NCBI RefSeq assembly: GCF_002575655.3
Contig: NC_053035.3
Span: forward strand, 381,463,792-381,527,791
DNA from: Aegilops tauschii subsp. strangulata
Lineage: Eukaryota > Streptophyta > Magnoliopsida > Poales > Poaceae
Direction of reading: 5' to 3'
DNA length: 64,000 nt
The notes beneath the pieces are model-generated. The model saw nothing but the letters and a program-made list of their open reading frames with translations. It was not told the origin of the DNA and ran no database searches. How positions within the stretch are numbered: position 1 is the stretch's first letter; each line of letters begins with the position of its first letter. This document shows positions 23,499 to 34,074 of this stretch, piece by piece. The position numbers and the translations under genes were made by a program.

Positions 23499-25256
23499 TC
23501 ACAACAACACATGTGCAGACATATTTGCATCAAGAAAACAATCTGAATCGATGGAATCTACACCCTCCTCTGCAAGCTGCGAGGCCAGGATGTCCAGAAC
23601 GCCAACAATGCCTCCAAATTCAGGTTTCAGGTCCTCTCCAGCGACGAACTCCTGCACCACGTTGTCCACCTCGATCAGGCTGCACCCCGGGGTCTTCTTC
23701 ATGCTCCTGCTCCTTATCGACTTCCTCGTGCTCGCAACCTCGCTCCACCGCCTCGCCGCGGCGTACACGTTGGCCAGCATGACTAGGTTGCCGACGTCGT
23801 CTGGTTCCAGCGCGACGAGCCGCTCGGCAGCCACCACTGCCGTGTCGACATCGCCGTGGCTTCGGCATGCACTGAGCATTGAGCCCCATATCTTCGCATC
23901 GGCAGGAACTGGCATGTCTAGTATGATATTCAAAGCACGCACGATTTGTCCTGACCGGCCGAGGAGGTCGACGATGCAGCCATAGTGCTCGACGCCAGGT
24001 TCGATGCCATAAACTTCCTTCATGCGGTCGAAGTAGTCCATCCCTTCGTCCAGGAGCCCGGCGTGGGAGCAGGCTGACAGGAGCCCGACAAATGTGATGC
24101 CGTTGGGCCTCACCTTTCCCTCCCTCTCCATATCCACGAACAACAGGACCGCCTCCTTTGCTCTCCCATGCGCCGCAAGGCCGCTGATCATCGTGCTCCA
24201 CGCGATGACATCCTTCTCGTCCATGCCGTCGAACAGCTGGAGTGCTTGGTCGATGCACCCGCACTTTGCGTACATCTCCATCAGTGCATTGCATACGTAT
24301 GTCTTGCGCAGCATTCTGTGCCTGTTACAGTAGGCGTATATCCACCTGCCTAGCTCCAGGGCTCCGAGTTGGGCGCACGCCGGCAACACCGCGACGATGC
24401 TCACGTCGTCCGGTTCAAAGCCTTCCATTTGCATCGACCGGAACGCCTCGACGGCGCCCGAGAAGTCCCCCGCTGCCGTGTACCCAGACACCATTGCAGT
24501 CCAGGAAACGATCGTCTTCTCAGGCATGGAGTTGAATAGCGCCCTGGCTTTCCTCATCTGACCCAGCCTCGCATGCGCCGATATAACCGTGTTCCAAGTG
24601 ACCGCATCCCTCTCCCGCATTCCGTCGAACACCTTGCGTGCGAACGACAGATCGCCGGCGCGCGTGTACATCTCGATCATGGAGTTCTGCACGACGGCGT
24701 TGCACTCGCACCCGGACCTCACCACGTGCGCGTGCACCTGCTTGCCCAGTTCGACCGCCGCCAGGCCGCCGCAAGCCTTGAGCAGGAACGGGTACGTGAA
24801 CCGGTCGCCGCCGGCACAACCAGTCGACGGAAATGGGCGGCACCTCAGCATGCGAACGTACACCGCGACCGCCTCGCGGTGCAGGTGGTTCTGGGCGTAG
24901 GCCTTGATCATGGCGTTGTGCAGGTGTAGGTTGGGCTCGCGCACCTGGGCGAACACCCGCGCGGCGTGCGCGGTGCGGCCGTGGGCGTTGCAGAGCTGGA
25001 CGATCTGGGTGGCGATGTAGCTGCTCTGCGAGAGGGACAGCTGCACGACGTGGGCGTGGACGCGGAGGAGGTCGCGGAAGGTGGCGCAGGCCCGGAGCCT
25101 CGCCATGACTGCATCCTCCACCTGCCGAGCCGCGGCCATGGCTCTGGCAGACAGGGTGTTCGACGATTGGCGGCACAGGGGTATGTTGGTGACTGGTGAG
25201 CAACCGACGCCTATTCGCTCTCTTTTGTTTGATAAGCGGGAGGACGCAGATTTCAT
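23499..25256 (-). CDS. PLS-class pentatricopeptide repeat protein, E subgroup (MEF21/At2g20540-like)
   Basis: This is an intronless gene of up to 585 residues. PPR motifs run from about residue 80 to 445, for example the VVQNSMIEMYTRAGDLSFAR, AVTWNTVISAHARLGQMRKA and TYVCNALMEMYAKCGCIDQA units. They are followed by an E domain (about 450-515, IWGSMLSACRSHGDVD) and E+ (about 516-545, KKTPGCSLIEVDN). There is no DYW domain. Such proteins bind organellar RNA one base per repeat and direct C-to-U editing, recruiting a deaminase in trans. Overall repeat order and sequence recall Arabidopsis MEF21 (At2g20540), a mitochondrial editing factor; orthology is inferred from memory of the family. The first 39 residues are Ser/Arg-rich with almost no acidic residues, as in a targeting peptide. 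An alternative start is Met40 (25139). A Tourist MITE abuts the 3' end. No frame break is seen. Confidence 0.93.
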   Translation of the reverse strand: MKSASSRLSNKRERIGVGCSPVTNIPLCRQSSNTLSARAMAAARQVEDAVMARLRACATFRDLLRVHAHVVQLSLSQSSYIATQIVQLCNAHGRTAHAARVFAQVREPNLHLHNAMIKAYAQNHLHREAVAVYVRMLRCRPFPSTGCAGGDRFTYPFLLKACGGLAAVELGKQVHAHVVRSGCECNAVVQNSMIEMYTRAGDLSFARKVFDGMRERDAVTWNTVISAHARLGQMRKARALFNSMPEKTIVSWTAMVSGYTAAGDFSGAVEAFRSMQMEGFEPDDVSIVAVLPACAQLGALELGRWIYAYCNRHRMLRKTYVCNALMEMYAKCGCIDQALQLFDGMDEKDVIAWSTMISGLAAHGRAKEAVLLFVDMEREGKVRPNGITFVGLLSACSHAGLLDEGMDYFDRMKEVYGIEPGVEHYGCIVDLLGRSGQIVRALNIILDMPVPADAKIWGSMLSACRSHGDVDTAVVAAERLVALEPDDVGNLVMLANVYAAARRWSEVASTRKSIRSRSMKKTPGCSLIEVDNVVQEFVAGEDLKPEFGGIVGVLDILASQLAEEGVDSIDSDCFLDANMSAHVLL

Positions 25257-26110
25257 TTTTCTTTGGCATCACCCAGGGATAGAGAATTTAGCTCAAATGA
25301 AAGAAAGTTTTGCGGATCTAAGCTACAGGTCATAACCGTAGGATAACCTAGTTTTAGCTTTGGACAACACCACCCCGCTGTGTCTAGCAGCAATGTTTGA
25401 CTAATCTAGGATAATCTACTTGTACCACATAATCTAGGGAGAATAATACCGACATTTATATCCTATCCACGGTATGGATTATATGTAAGAAATGATTAGA
25501 TATAAGTCAGAAATCGGAAAATATATCATAAGATCAAGAGAGAAGCATTTTTTTTGAACCTTGAACACTTGTGCTTAGTCTGAAGTGAATTGCAAACTAT
25601 GAAACCTTCTAAATCAAATAACTATTCAAAACCGTTTAAAGTGGATCCTACACGGTTACACTAGTTCTAAAAGAAGTACCTTTGTATTCAGACATTGCAA
25701 AAAGCATGATAACATTCGTGGTTGAATATGTCATGTGCAAAAATTAGAAGTGGAAATTGTGTATGTTGTTTTTATACGAAATATAGACAATTATATTGGT
25801 TGGTGAGCTTTTTGATTTTTACTTCGTACTAATGGCATTCTTTATAATCATGATCTTGTTCAGAGTTTTTATTTTTCCGGAGAGGATGAATAATTTTGAC
25901 CTCTGCATCATGTGATGCACATGGCAAAGAGTTCAGATTTTCTTGACTACTTTTTTCAGATTTCAAACAAACTCATAATATGAAAGCACTCTCGAGGCCT
26001 TCATCTAATTATTTAGGTTGGTTTTTGCACTACGAAGTTTTAGAAAAAGGTAATATACACCCATGGACTGACGAATGGTCAATGAAAATGATGATTTAGT
26101 TCTTAGTGTA
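25257..26110. other. Upstream region of the PPR gene; no gene seen
   Basis: AT-rich sequence with no clear TATA box close to the start codon, as is common for PPR genes. No repeat ends were recognised until the TAA preceding the Harbinger-like element. Confidence 0.4.
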
Positions 26111-26424
26111 TAAGAGCATCTCTAGCAGACCCCGTAAAAGTCGGACTTGGAAAACGCGTTTACAGTTCACTGCAGATCAGATTTGCGGGGCGAATCCGCG
26201 CGCTGCAGATCAGACACCTATATGAAACTGTAAACTTAAAAAAACATTCACGGGAGAAACTTGCAACGACATTCATCATACTACATCATAGATAGTTGTT
26301 CATCATACTACATCATAGTACTACATAGGGGGGGATCTGCGAGCCGTGCAGCGTACCCGAGCCTAGGCTACCACCAAAATCTACGGGTGCGGCGGCGACG
26401 ACGCGGCAGAGGAGCCAGAGGAGC

Positions 26425-26988
26425 TCAGTCCTCGTCGGAGTCAAGGTCGATCCAGACCTTGGCCTGCTCAGCCTTCATGACGCGTAGGTCCTCCTCCTTG
26501 GACGTGTGCGCCTGCGACGCCGCGACGCCCTGCTCGAGGAAGATCTCCTCGATCCCGAGCTCGCGGCGACGGCGCGCGTTGGCCTCCTCCTCCTCCCTCG
26601 CCGTGTGCTCCATGATGGCGCGCTCGAGGTGGTCCTCCTGCCCCGGGGGGAGGTAGCCTTCGGGCCCGATGACGCCTCGACGCGACGGGTCCACGTCGGA
26701 CTCGAGCTTGATAGCGAGCGACCCGAGCTCCTCCAGCTCTCTCTTGACTGGAGTGAGCCGCAAGCTCCAGGCGCCCGCGGACGAGCTCTCCGTGGCAGAG
26801 GAGTCGGAGGAGTCATGGCGGCGGACCGCGAGCTCACGCTCGTACTCGTCGAGCTCGCGGCGTTCGAACGCCGGCGGTGGCCAGCTCCCATAGTTGAGCC
26901 ACTTCCGCGCCCCCCGCTTGCCTGTGGCATTGGAGATGCGGCGGCGGCGACGCTCTGCGTCATCCCCACCACTTCCGTAGCCGTCCAT
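26425..26988 (-). CDS. Uncharacterised acidic/basic ORF inside the Harbinger-like element
   Basis: 187 residues, single exon, no family recognised with confidence. The N-terminus is Gly/Asp then Arg-rich (AERRRRRISNATGKRGARKW), a nuclear-signal-like stretch. A Ser-rich block follows at about 58-73. The second half is a charged helix-prone region (EDHLERAIMEHTAREEEEAN, then ARRRREL) that could form a coiled coil, and the protein ends in an acidic tail (IDLDSDED). It is neither a DDE transposase nor an obvious Myb-like Harbinger ORF1. The frame is open from ATG to stop, with a TATA-like motif about 160 bases upstream, all between the inverted ends. It may be a captured host exon or a family-specific ORF; which is undecided. 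Confidence 0.55.
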   Translation of the reverse strand: MDGYGSGGDDAERRRRRISNATGKRGARKWLNYGSWPPPAFERRELDEYERELAVRRHDSSDSSATESSSAGAWSLRLTPVKRELEELGSLAIKLESDVDPSRRGVIGPEGYLPPGQEDHLERAIMEHTAREEEEANARRRRELGIEEIFLEQGVAASQAHTSKEEDLRVMKAEQAKVWIDLDSDED

Positions 26989-27143
26989 GGGTCGCTATGG
27001 CTTTTTTTAGGCTCGCCGGCGGCGAGAAATTGGGGCGGAGGGGGAGGGGAATCGCGGTGGAGCGGCGGCAGAGGGGGAGGGGAATCGCGGTGGAGTAGCG
27101 GCGGAGGCAGATAGGGCTTGACCTATATCCGAGCAGTGAAACC

Positions 27144-27153
27144 TCATAAATAG
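27144..27153 (-). promoter_or_regulatory. TATA-like box upstream of the Harbinger-borne ORF
   Basis: The minus strand reads GCTATTTATGAGG around this point, 156-165 bases before the ATG at 26988 and still inside the element. Confidence 0.4.
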
Positions 27154-27339
27154 CGGTGGAGAGGGACTTTTTCCGAGCCACGGTAAACATTTTACGGGCC
27201 GGGCCCAGGATACGGAGTCTGTTCTGGCAAGAAAAACGGGCCAAACCTGTATACTTGCCAGAATTATACGGGTTCGGCCTTTTTACAGGGTCTGCTAGAG
27301 ATGCTCTAAGCAAAAGAAAAAAAGGCTAATCACTCCAAT

Positions 27340-29267
27340 TGACGTCTTAGATGTGAACGCGGAGAGCGCTCCCCTTAATCAAGCAGCAGAATGCGATGTT
27401 AAGAGAGAAGCGGATGATCTTCCTACAAAGCTTATGCGGGAGGAGGAAACCAAATGGATTCAACTTGCCAAGGTGCGACATGTCCTAGAAGGGGACAACA
27501 ACACCAAATACTTCTATCGCATCACCAATGGTAAACATAGAAAAAAATCAACTTGCCAAGATGCGACTTGATGAATGCTCGTAGGGTGGTGGCGCTGTTT
27601 GGCGTTGTGGTGTCGTCGACGATAGTAAGACCTGGCAAGGTGAATGTGTTGATCGCTCCTGAAGGTGGGAGGGTGGAAGATGGCGGCGGCTGATTCTAGA
27701 GCATGCACATGCGGTGCACACAGAGGATCTGCTAGAACGGTTGGTATTCTCAACTTGTCGGCGGGCAGCTTGGTGAGGCCACCGGGTTAGATGGTGTATG
27801 TTGATGCGTGATCAGGGCACATCACCAAGTTTTTAGGGTTGACGACAATGGTTGCCAGGCAGGTGGCTTTGGGTTGATCTTTGTACTTGTATTGTCAGAT
27901 ATTGTTGAACAATATAATAAAAATGGATGTATGCATTGCTTGATGCAGATGCCCGGGCATGCCTCCTTTTCGATAAAAAAACATAGAAAAAATTTCAGCT
28001 TGAGCAAGGTGATGGTGCTATTGAAGTATTGATGGTGAAGACCAACTAAAGACCTACATTATTAATTTGTATAAGCTTCTTTTTAGTTCCCATGTCTATG
28101 ATTATGTTAAAGATGAGGATGTAAAAGATGACATCCCGCAACTATCTACACAGGAGAATGCCATCCTGACCGCCCCTTTTATTGACAAAAAATTATGGGA
28201 TGCTGAAGACAGTAAGGCGACGAGGCTAGTGGGATTTCAGCGAGTTCTATCAGTGGTTCGGACCGGTCGTAAAAGGAGACTTTATGTCTATTTTTGCTGA
28301 GTTATATAATGAGATTTTGGCTTTGTATAAGTTAAAATTTGGCATCATTGGGGCTATTTAGATTCAACAATTTTGTCCAATTTATTTTCTAACTATCGGT
28401 TTTAAAGTATTCACCAAAGTGACAACTAATCGTGTTACGGTGATCATGAGACTGACGCAAGCGGTGTTTAAACCAGGGGGACACATCATGGAGGCGGTTG
28501 TTGTCTTACATGAAACGATTCATGAGTTGCACTCGGAAAAAACTTGATGAAGTTATCTTCAAGGTGGATTTTTAGAAGGCCTACGACAAAGTTAAATGGC
28601 CATTATTGCATCAATGTATGTGCATGAAAGGCTTCTCGACAAAATAGTGTCGATGGTTTGACTCAGTTATTCACGGGGGCAATGTGGGTAACAAGGTAAA
28701 CAATGACATTGGTCACTATTTCCAAGCACGAAAGGGATTGAGACAGGGAGATCCTCTGTCGCCTATTCTTTCGAACCAAGGAAGAGGGTCATGTTACGGG
28801 CTTAATTTCTCGCCTAGTTGATGGTGGTGTTTCGATACTTTAGTATGTCGATGAGACCATTATCTCCATGGAACATGACAATGGAAAGGAAAAAAATTAA
28901 AATTATTCTTTGTTTATTTTAGAAACTATCTTGTCTTAAGATTAACTTCTATAAGAGTGAACTCTTCTGCTTTGGAAAAGCCAAATAAGAAGAGAATCAG
29001 TACAACAACAGTTTAGTTTTGAGTCTAGCCATTTTCCTTTAAGATACCTTGGCAGCCCAATGCATTTCTATAAACTTTTTAATAAGGGATGTAAAGGTAT
29101 TGAGGACCGTTTTGAGAAAAAGTTGAATTGTTGGATTGGTAAGCTTATGCCTTATGTGGGCAAGGTTCACCCTAATCAATGTTGTTCTCACAAATTAACT
29201 ATGTTCTTGCCATCTTTCTTCTAAATACTTAGGTGACAAGGAAAAACATTGGATTACTACACGTCCA
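27340..29267 (+). pseudogene. LINE ORF2 reverse transcriptase, heavily decayed
   Basis: Successive broken frames give LINE ORF2 motifs in order. WIQLAKVRHVLEGDNNTKYF (27454-27513) is the connector before RT. After an insertion come EQGDGAIE, then KAYDKVKWPLLHQC (about 28577-28620), QARKGLRQGDPLSPIL (about 28722-28770), and FRYLGSPMHF (about 29035-29065). Many frameshifts and stops are present, and the YADD region is degraded. The element is cut at 29268 by a BARE-type LTR and interrupted at 27547-27978 by another retroelement copy. Confidence 0.88.
27547..27978 (+). mobile_element. 5'-truncated LINE 3' fragment inserted in the LINE
   Basis: 432 bases are bracketed by a 14-base direct repeat AAACATAGAAAAAA (27533-27546 and 27979-27992) and end in an A-rich tail (GATAAAAAA), as expected for target-primed retrotransposition. 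The last 120 bases resemble LINE 3' ends (AATATAATAAAAATGG). Its first 20 bases nearly repeat the host sequence at 27460-27479. Confidence 0.75.
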
Positions 29268-30682
29268 TGTTGGGAAACGTAGCATGCAATTTCAAAAAAA
29301 TCCTACGCTCACGCAAGATCTATCTAGGAGATGCATAGCAACAAGAGGGGGAGAGTGTGTCCACATACCCTCGTAGACCGAAAGCGGAAGCGTTTGTTAA
29401 CGCGGTTGATGTAGTCGAATTTCTTCTCGTTCCGACCGATCAAGCACCGAACGTACGACACCTCTGAGTTCTGCACACGTTCAGATCGATGACGTCCCTC
29501 GAACTCTTGATCCAGCAAAGTTTCAAGGGAGAGTTCCGTCATCACGACGGCGTGGTGGCGGTGATGGTGAAGTGATCCGCGCAAGGCTTCGCCTAAGCAC
29601 TACGTGAATATGACCGGAGGCGTAAACTGTGGAGGGGGCACCGCACACGGTTAGGAACAATTGATGAGTGTTGTAGGCGCCCCCCCACGTATATAAAGGA
29701 GGGAGGGGGAGGAGGCCGGCCCTAGGCGCGCCCAAGTAGGAGGAATCCTACTTGGGCTCCTAGTTGGATTCGGCCCCCTTTCCTTTTACGGGAGGGGGAA
29801 AGGGGGAAAGAGAGAGAGGGGGGAAGGAAAGGGGGGAGCCACCCCCTCCCCTAGTCCAGTTCGGTCTCCTTCCCTGTGGGGGGCGCGCCACCCCTTTGTG
29901 GGCTGATGTACCTCCCTCCTATGGTCCATATGGCCCATATCTTCCCCCCGGGGGGGGGGGGGTTCCGGTAACCCCCCCGGTACTTGGATATGTACCTGAT
30001 ACACTCCGGAACACTTCTGGTGTCCGAATACTATCATCCAATATATCAATCTTTACCTCTCGACCATTTCGAGACTCCTCGTCATGTCCGTGATCTCATC
30101 CAGGACTCCGAACAACATTTGGTCACCAAATCACATAACTCATATAATACAAATCGTCATCGAACGTTAAGCGTGCGGACCCTACGGGTTTGAGAACTAT
30201 GTAGACATGACCGAGACTCTTCTCCGGTCAATAACCAATAGCGGAACCTGGATGCTCATATTGGCTCCCACATATTCTACGAAGATCTTTATCGGTCGAA
30301 CCGTAATGACAACATACGTTATTCCCTTTATCATCGGTATGTTACTTGCCCGAGATTCGATCGTCGGTATCTTCATACCTAGTTCAATCTCGTTACCGGC
30401 ACGTCTCTTTACTCGTTCCATAATACATCATCCCGCAACTAACTCATTCGTCACATTGCTTGCAAGGCTTATTATGATGTGCATTACCGAGAGGGCCCAG
30501 AGATACCTCTCCGAAACTCGGAGTGACAAATCCTAATCTCGATCTATGCCAACCCAACAAACACCTTTGGAGATACCTGTAGAGCATCTTTATAATCACC
30601 CAGTTACATTGTGACGTTTGATAGCACAAAAGGTATTCCTCCGGTATCCGGGAGTTGCATAATCTCATAGTCAAAGGAATAT
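29268..30682 (-). repeat. BARE1/WIS/Angela-type LTR, truncated
   Basis: It starts TGTTGGGAAACGTAG like the other LTRs of this family and follows them to about 30678, where it is replaced by a CACTA terminus. About 320 bases corresponding to 12367-12701 are absent and do not resume elsewhere in the window. A 14-base G run (29949-29962) and a TATA motif (29690-29695) are present. Confidence 0.88.
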
Positions 30683-31345
30683 CACTAGTACAGTGAGGTG
30701 CTATACAAATGTTTTTTAACAACTTTCCGCGACGGCATTTGGAACCGTCGCCTAGTGAGTGTGGGCGATAGGAGGGGTCCTTCCCACACGACCCAGAAAC
30801 CGTCGGGGATATGCCCTCCTGGGACACACGCTCGGCAAAATGAGGTCGTGTGCGACCGGCGAGCGACCAAATACGGTTATACGTAAAGTAGTGCTACAAA
30901 AATACAATTATACAGGCGAAATCATTTCCGGTCGTAAGTACATCCCACACAGTCAGTCCCCGCTAAACGTTTCCGTTCATATATACATCCCACACAGTCG
31001 CTCCAAGGAAAACGTTTTTGTTCGCAAGTACATCACACACAATTTTCCCTGTTAAATCGTTTGTGATAGCGTTTCCATTGCACACGGTTTTAACAATTTT
31101 ATCGTTTGCGTTATTGAATGCATCACACACGGTGCATAGAAGAAACTATGTGGCAAAGGTTGTCCATCACACAGTTTTTATGTGGTAAACGTTTGCGCCA
31201 GGTGGCCTAACGCAAACCGTTTTCAAGAGGATGTCGTGTGTGATTGTTCATTAATATAACACGGTTTATTCCTAGAAACTGTGTGTGTTATTGAATGCAT
31301 CACACACGGTGTTTTCTCAATAACTGTTTGCAATAGAAAAACCCA
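30683..31345 (+). mobile_element. CACTA (En/Spm) transposon end with subterminal repeats
   Basis: It begins CACTAGTACAGTGAGGTGC, the CACTA terminus. For 660 bases it carries multiple short subterminal motifs in both orientations, variants of CATCACACACGGTTT and AAACCGTTTGCG, characteristic of transposase-binding arrays. The opposite end (…CTAGTG) was not found in the window. Confidence 0.8.
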
Positions 31346-31520
31346 ATTAGCAGGCTAATTATCCTATTATTAATAATCCATTTATTAATCTAATTGACAT
31401 TTCAAATTAAGCACACAAGATATTTCATTTTAATAATTAAAATACATCAGAGTACAACATCATATAGCTTCAGCACTCAGCTACCCCATTACACAACTAC
31501 ACCAGCACCAAGTTTCACAT

Positions 31521-31658
31521 TCAACATCTATAACCTTTCGAAATTAGCATCATAGACGGTACATACAGATGTATCTCATCTAGAAAACTGCTGAAGCAGA
31601 AGGCGAATATTGAGCCTTCATTGATGTTGAAGGTCTTTGCGACATTAGGCCAGTGCCT
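31521..31658 (-). pseudogene. B3-domain gene, 3' piece of the last exon
   Basis: From 31658 leftward the minus strand encodes RHWPNVAKTFNINEGSIFAF and 24 more residues to a TGA at 31521-31523. The W-x-x-F-N-x-x-E-G-x-x-x-x-F pattern is the C-terminal half of a plant B3 DNA-binding domain. It is separated from the first half by the retrotransposon 31659-46098. The segment 31346-31520 downstream is AT-rich and would be the 3' untranslated region. Confidence 0.7.
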
Positions 31659-32367
31659 TGATGTCTACTACGCAATTTTATTCTTGTATACTCATGTTGG
31701 GCCTCCAAGCGCAGAGTTTTGTAGGACAGTAGCAATTTTCCCTCAAGTGGATGACCTAAGGTTTATCAGTCCATGGGAGGTGTAGGATAAAGATGGTCTC
31801 TCTCAAACAACCCTGCAACCAAATACAAGAAATGTCATGTGTCCCCAACACACGCAATACAATGGCAAATTGTATAGGTGCACTAGTTCGGCGAAGATAT
31901 GGTGATAAAGGTGTAATATTGATGGTAGAAATACATTTTTAATCTGAATAAATAAAAACAGCAAGGTAGCAAATAGTAAACGGGCACAAAAACGGTATTG
32001 CAATGCTTGAAAATGAGGCCTAGGGTGCGTACTTTTGCTAGGGCAACCTCTCAACAATGCTAACATAGTTGGATCATATGATTATCCCTCAAAGTGCAAT
32101 AAAGAATCACTCCCGAGTTCCTATTAGCAGAGAACAAAAGATAGGAATTGTTTGTAGGGCACAAAACTACCTCAAAGCTATTCTTTCCGTTCAATCTATT
32201 CAAGAGTTCGTACTAAAATAACACAAAGATATTTTTTCTGTTCGATCTATCCTAGAGTTCGTACTAGAATAGCACCAAAGCAAATTCATATTCGTAATAC
32301 TCAATCCACACAAAGAACCATAAAGAGACCCCAAAGTTTCCGTCGGAAAAAAATGGGCATCAACCCC
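31659..32367 (-). repeat. Element A, 3' LTR, first part
   Basis: It matches 44498-45205 of the other LTR and ends at CAACCCC, where element B is inserted. Confidence 0.88.
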
Positions 32368-34059
32368 TGATGTCTAGTACACAACCTTGTTCTTGTAGAC
32401 GTTGTTGGGCCTCCAAGCGCAGAGGTTTGTAGGACAGTAGCAAATTTCCCTCAAGTGGATGACCTAAGGTTTATCAATCCGTGGGAGGCGTAGGATGAAG
32501 ATGGTCTCTCTCAAACAACCCTGCAACCAAATAACAAAGAGTTTCTTGTGTCCCCAACACACCCAATACAATGGTAAATTGTATAGGTGCACTAGTTCGG
32601 CGAAGAGCTGGTGATACAAGTGCAATATGGATGGTAGATATAGGTTTTTGTAATCTGAAAATATAAAACAAAAAGGTAACTAATGATAAAAGTGAGCACA
32701 AACGGTATTGCAATGCTTCGAAACAAGGCCTAGGGTTCATACTTTCACTAGTGGAAGTTCTCTCAACAATAATAATATAACTGGATCATATAACTATCCC
32801 TCAACATGCAACAAAGAGTCACTCCAAAGTCACTAATAGAGGAGAACAAACAAAGAGATTATTGTAGGGTACGAAACCACCTCAAAGTTATCCTTTCTGA
32901 CCGATCTATTCAAGAGTCCATAGTAAAATAACACGAAGCTATTCTTTCCGTTCGATCTATCCTAGAGTTCATACTAGAATAACACCTTAAGACACAAATC
33001 TACCAAAACCCTAATGTCACCTAGATACTCCAATGTCACCTCAAGTATCCGTGGGTATGATTATACGATATGCATCACACAATCTCAGATTCATCTATTC
33101 AACCAACACAAAGAACTTCAAAGAGTGCCCCAAAGTTTCTACCAGAGAGTCAAGACGAAAATGTGTGCCAACCCCTATGCATAAGTTCACAAGGTCACTG
33201 AACCCGCAAGTTGATCACCGAAACATACATCAAGTAGATCACATGAATATCCCACTGTCACCACAGAGAAGCACATGCAAGACATACATCAAGTGTTCTC
33301 AAATCCTTAAAGACTCAATCCGATAAGATAACTTCAAAGGGAAAACTCAATCCATTACAAGAGAGTAGAGGGGGAGAAACATCATAAGATCCAACTATAA
33401 TAGCAAAGCTCGCGATACATCAAGATCGTGCCGAATCAAGAACACGAGGGATAGAGAGAGAGATCAAACACATAGCTACTGGTACATACCCTCAGCCCCG
33501 AGGGTGAACTACTCCCTCCTCGTCACGGAGAGCGCCGGGATGATGAAGATGGCCACCAGTGAGGGATTCCCCCTCCGGCAGGGTGCCGGAACAGGGTCCC
33601 GATTGGTTTTTCATGGCTACAGAGGCTTGCGGCGGCGGAACTCCCGATCTAGGTTTCTTTCTGGGGGTTTCTGTATTTATAGGAATTTTTTGCGTCGGTC
33701 TCACATCAGGGGGGTCTCCGAGTCATCCACGAGATAGGGGGCGCGCCTAGGGGGTAGGGCGTGCCCTCCACCCGCGTGGATGGCTCGGGACTCTTCTGGC
33801 CCAACTCTTTTACTCCGGGGGCTTCTTTTGGTCCATAAAAAATTGTCAAAAATTGGCACGTCAATTGGACTCCGTTTGGTATTCCTTTTCTGTAAAACTC
33901 AAAAACAAGGAAAAAACAGAAACTGGCACCGGGCCTCCGGTTAATAGATTAGTCTCAAAAATAATATAAAAGAGCATATTAAAGCCCATTAAACTTCCAA
34001 AACAGATAATATAATAGCATGAAACAATCAAAAATTATAGATACGTTGGAGACGTATCA
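32368..34059 (-). repeat. Element B, 3' LTR (1692 bp)
   Basis: It begins TGATGTCTAG and ends GACGTATCA, the same termini as the LTR at 37912-39600. Confidence 0.92.
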
Positions 34060-34060
34060 A

Positions 34061-34074
34061 GCATCCCCAAGCTT
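34061..34074 (-). other. Polypurine tract of element B
   Basis: The minus strand reads AAGCTTGGGGATGC immediately before the 3' LTR. The same 14-mer occurs internally near 36125-36138. Confidence 0.75.

Larger units (their letters stand above)
26114..27306. mobile_element. PIF/Harbinger-like element carrying an ORF
   Basis: Inverted ends GAGCATCTCTAGCAGACCC... at 26114-26139 and 27281-27306 differ at one of 26 positions. Both are flanked by TAA (26111-26113 and 27307-27309), the PIF/Harbinger 3-bp duplication. The 1193-bp body has no DDE transposase, so it is non-autonomous, but it holds one intact 187-codon ORF with its own TATA-like box. Confidence 0.85.

Noticed and set aside
23620..24294. 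Long alternative frames inside the PPR gene on both strands
   Set aside because: High GC third positions of the PPR gene open other frames; only the 585-codon frame shows PPR motifs.
33492..33750. Small ORFs repeated at 6918-7313, 33504-33737 and 39045-39278
   Set aside because: They recur because they lie in copies of the same LTR; codons are not preserved beyond DNA identity, and no domain is present.
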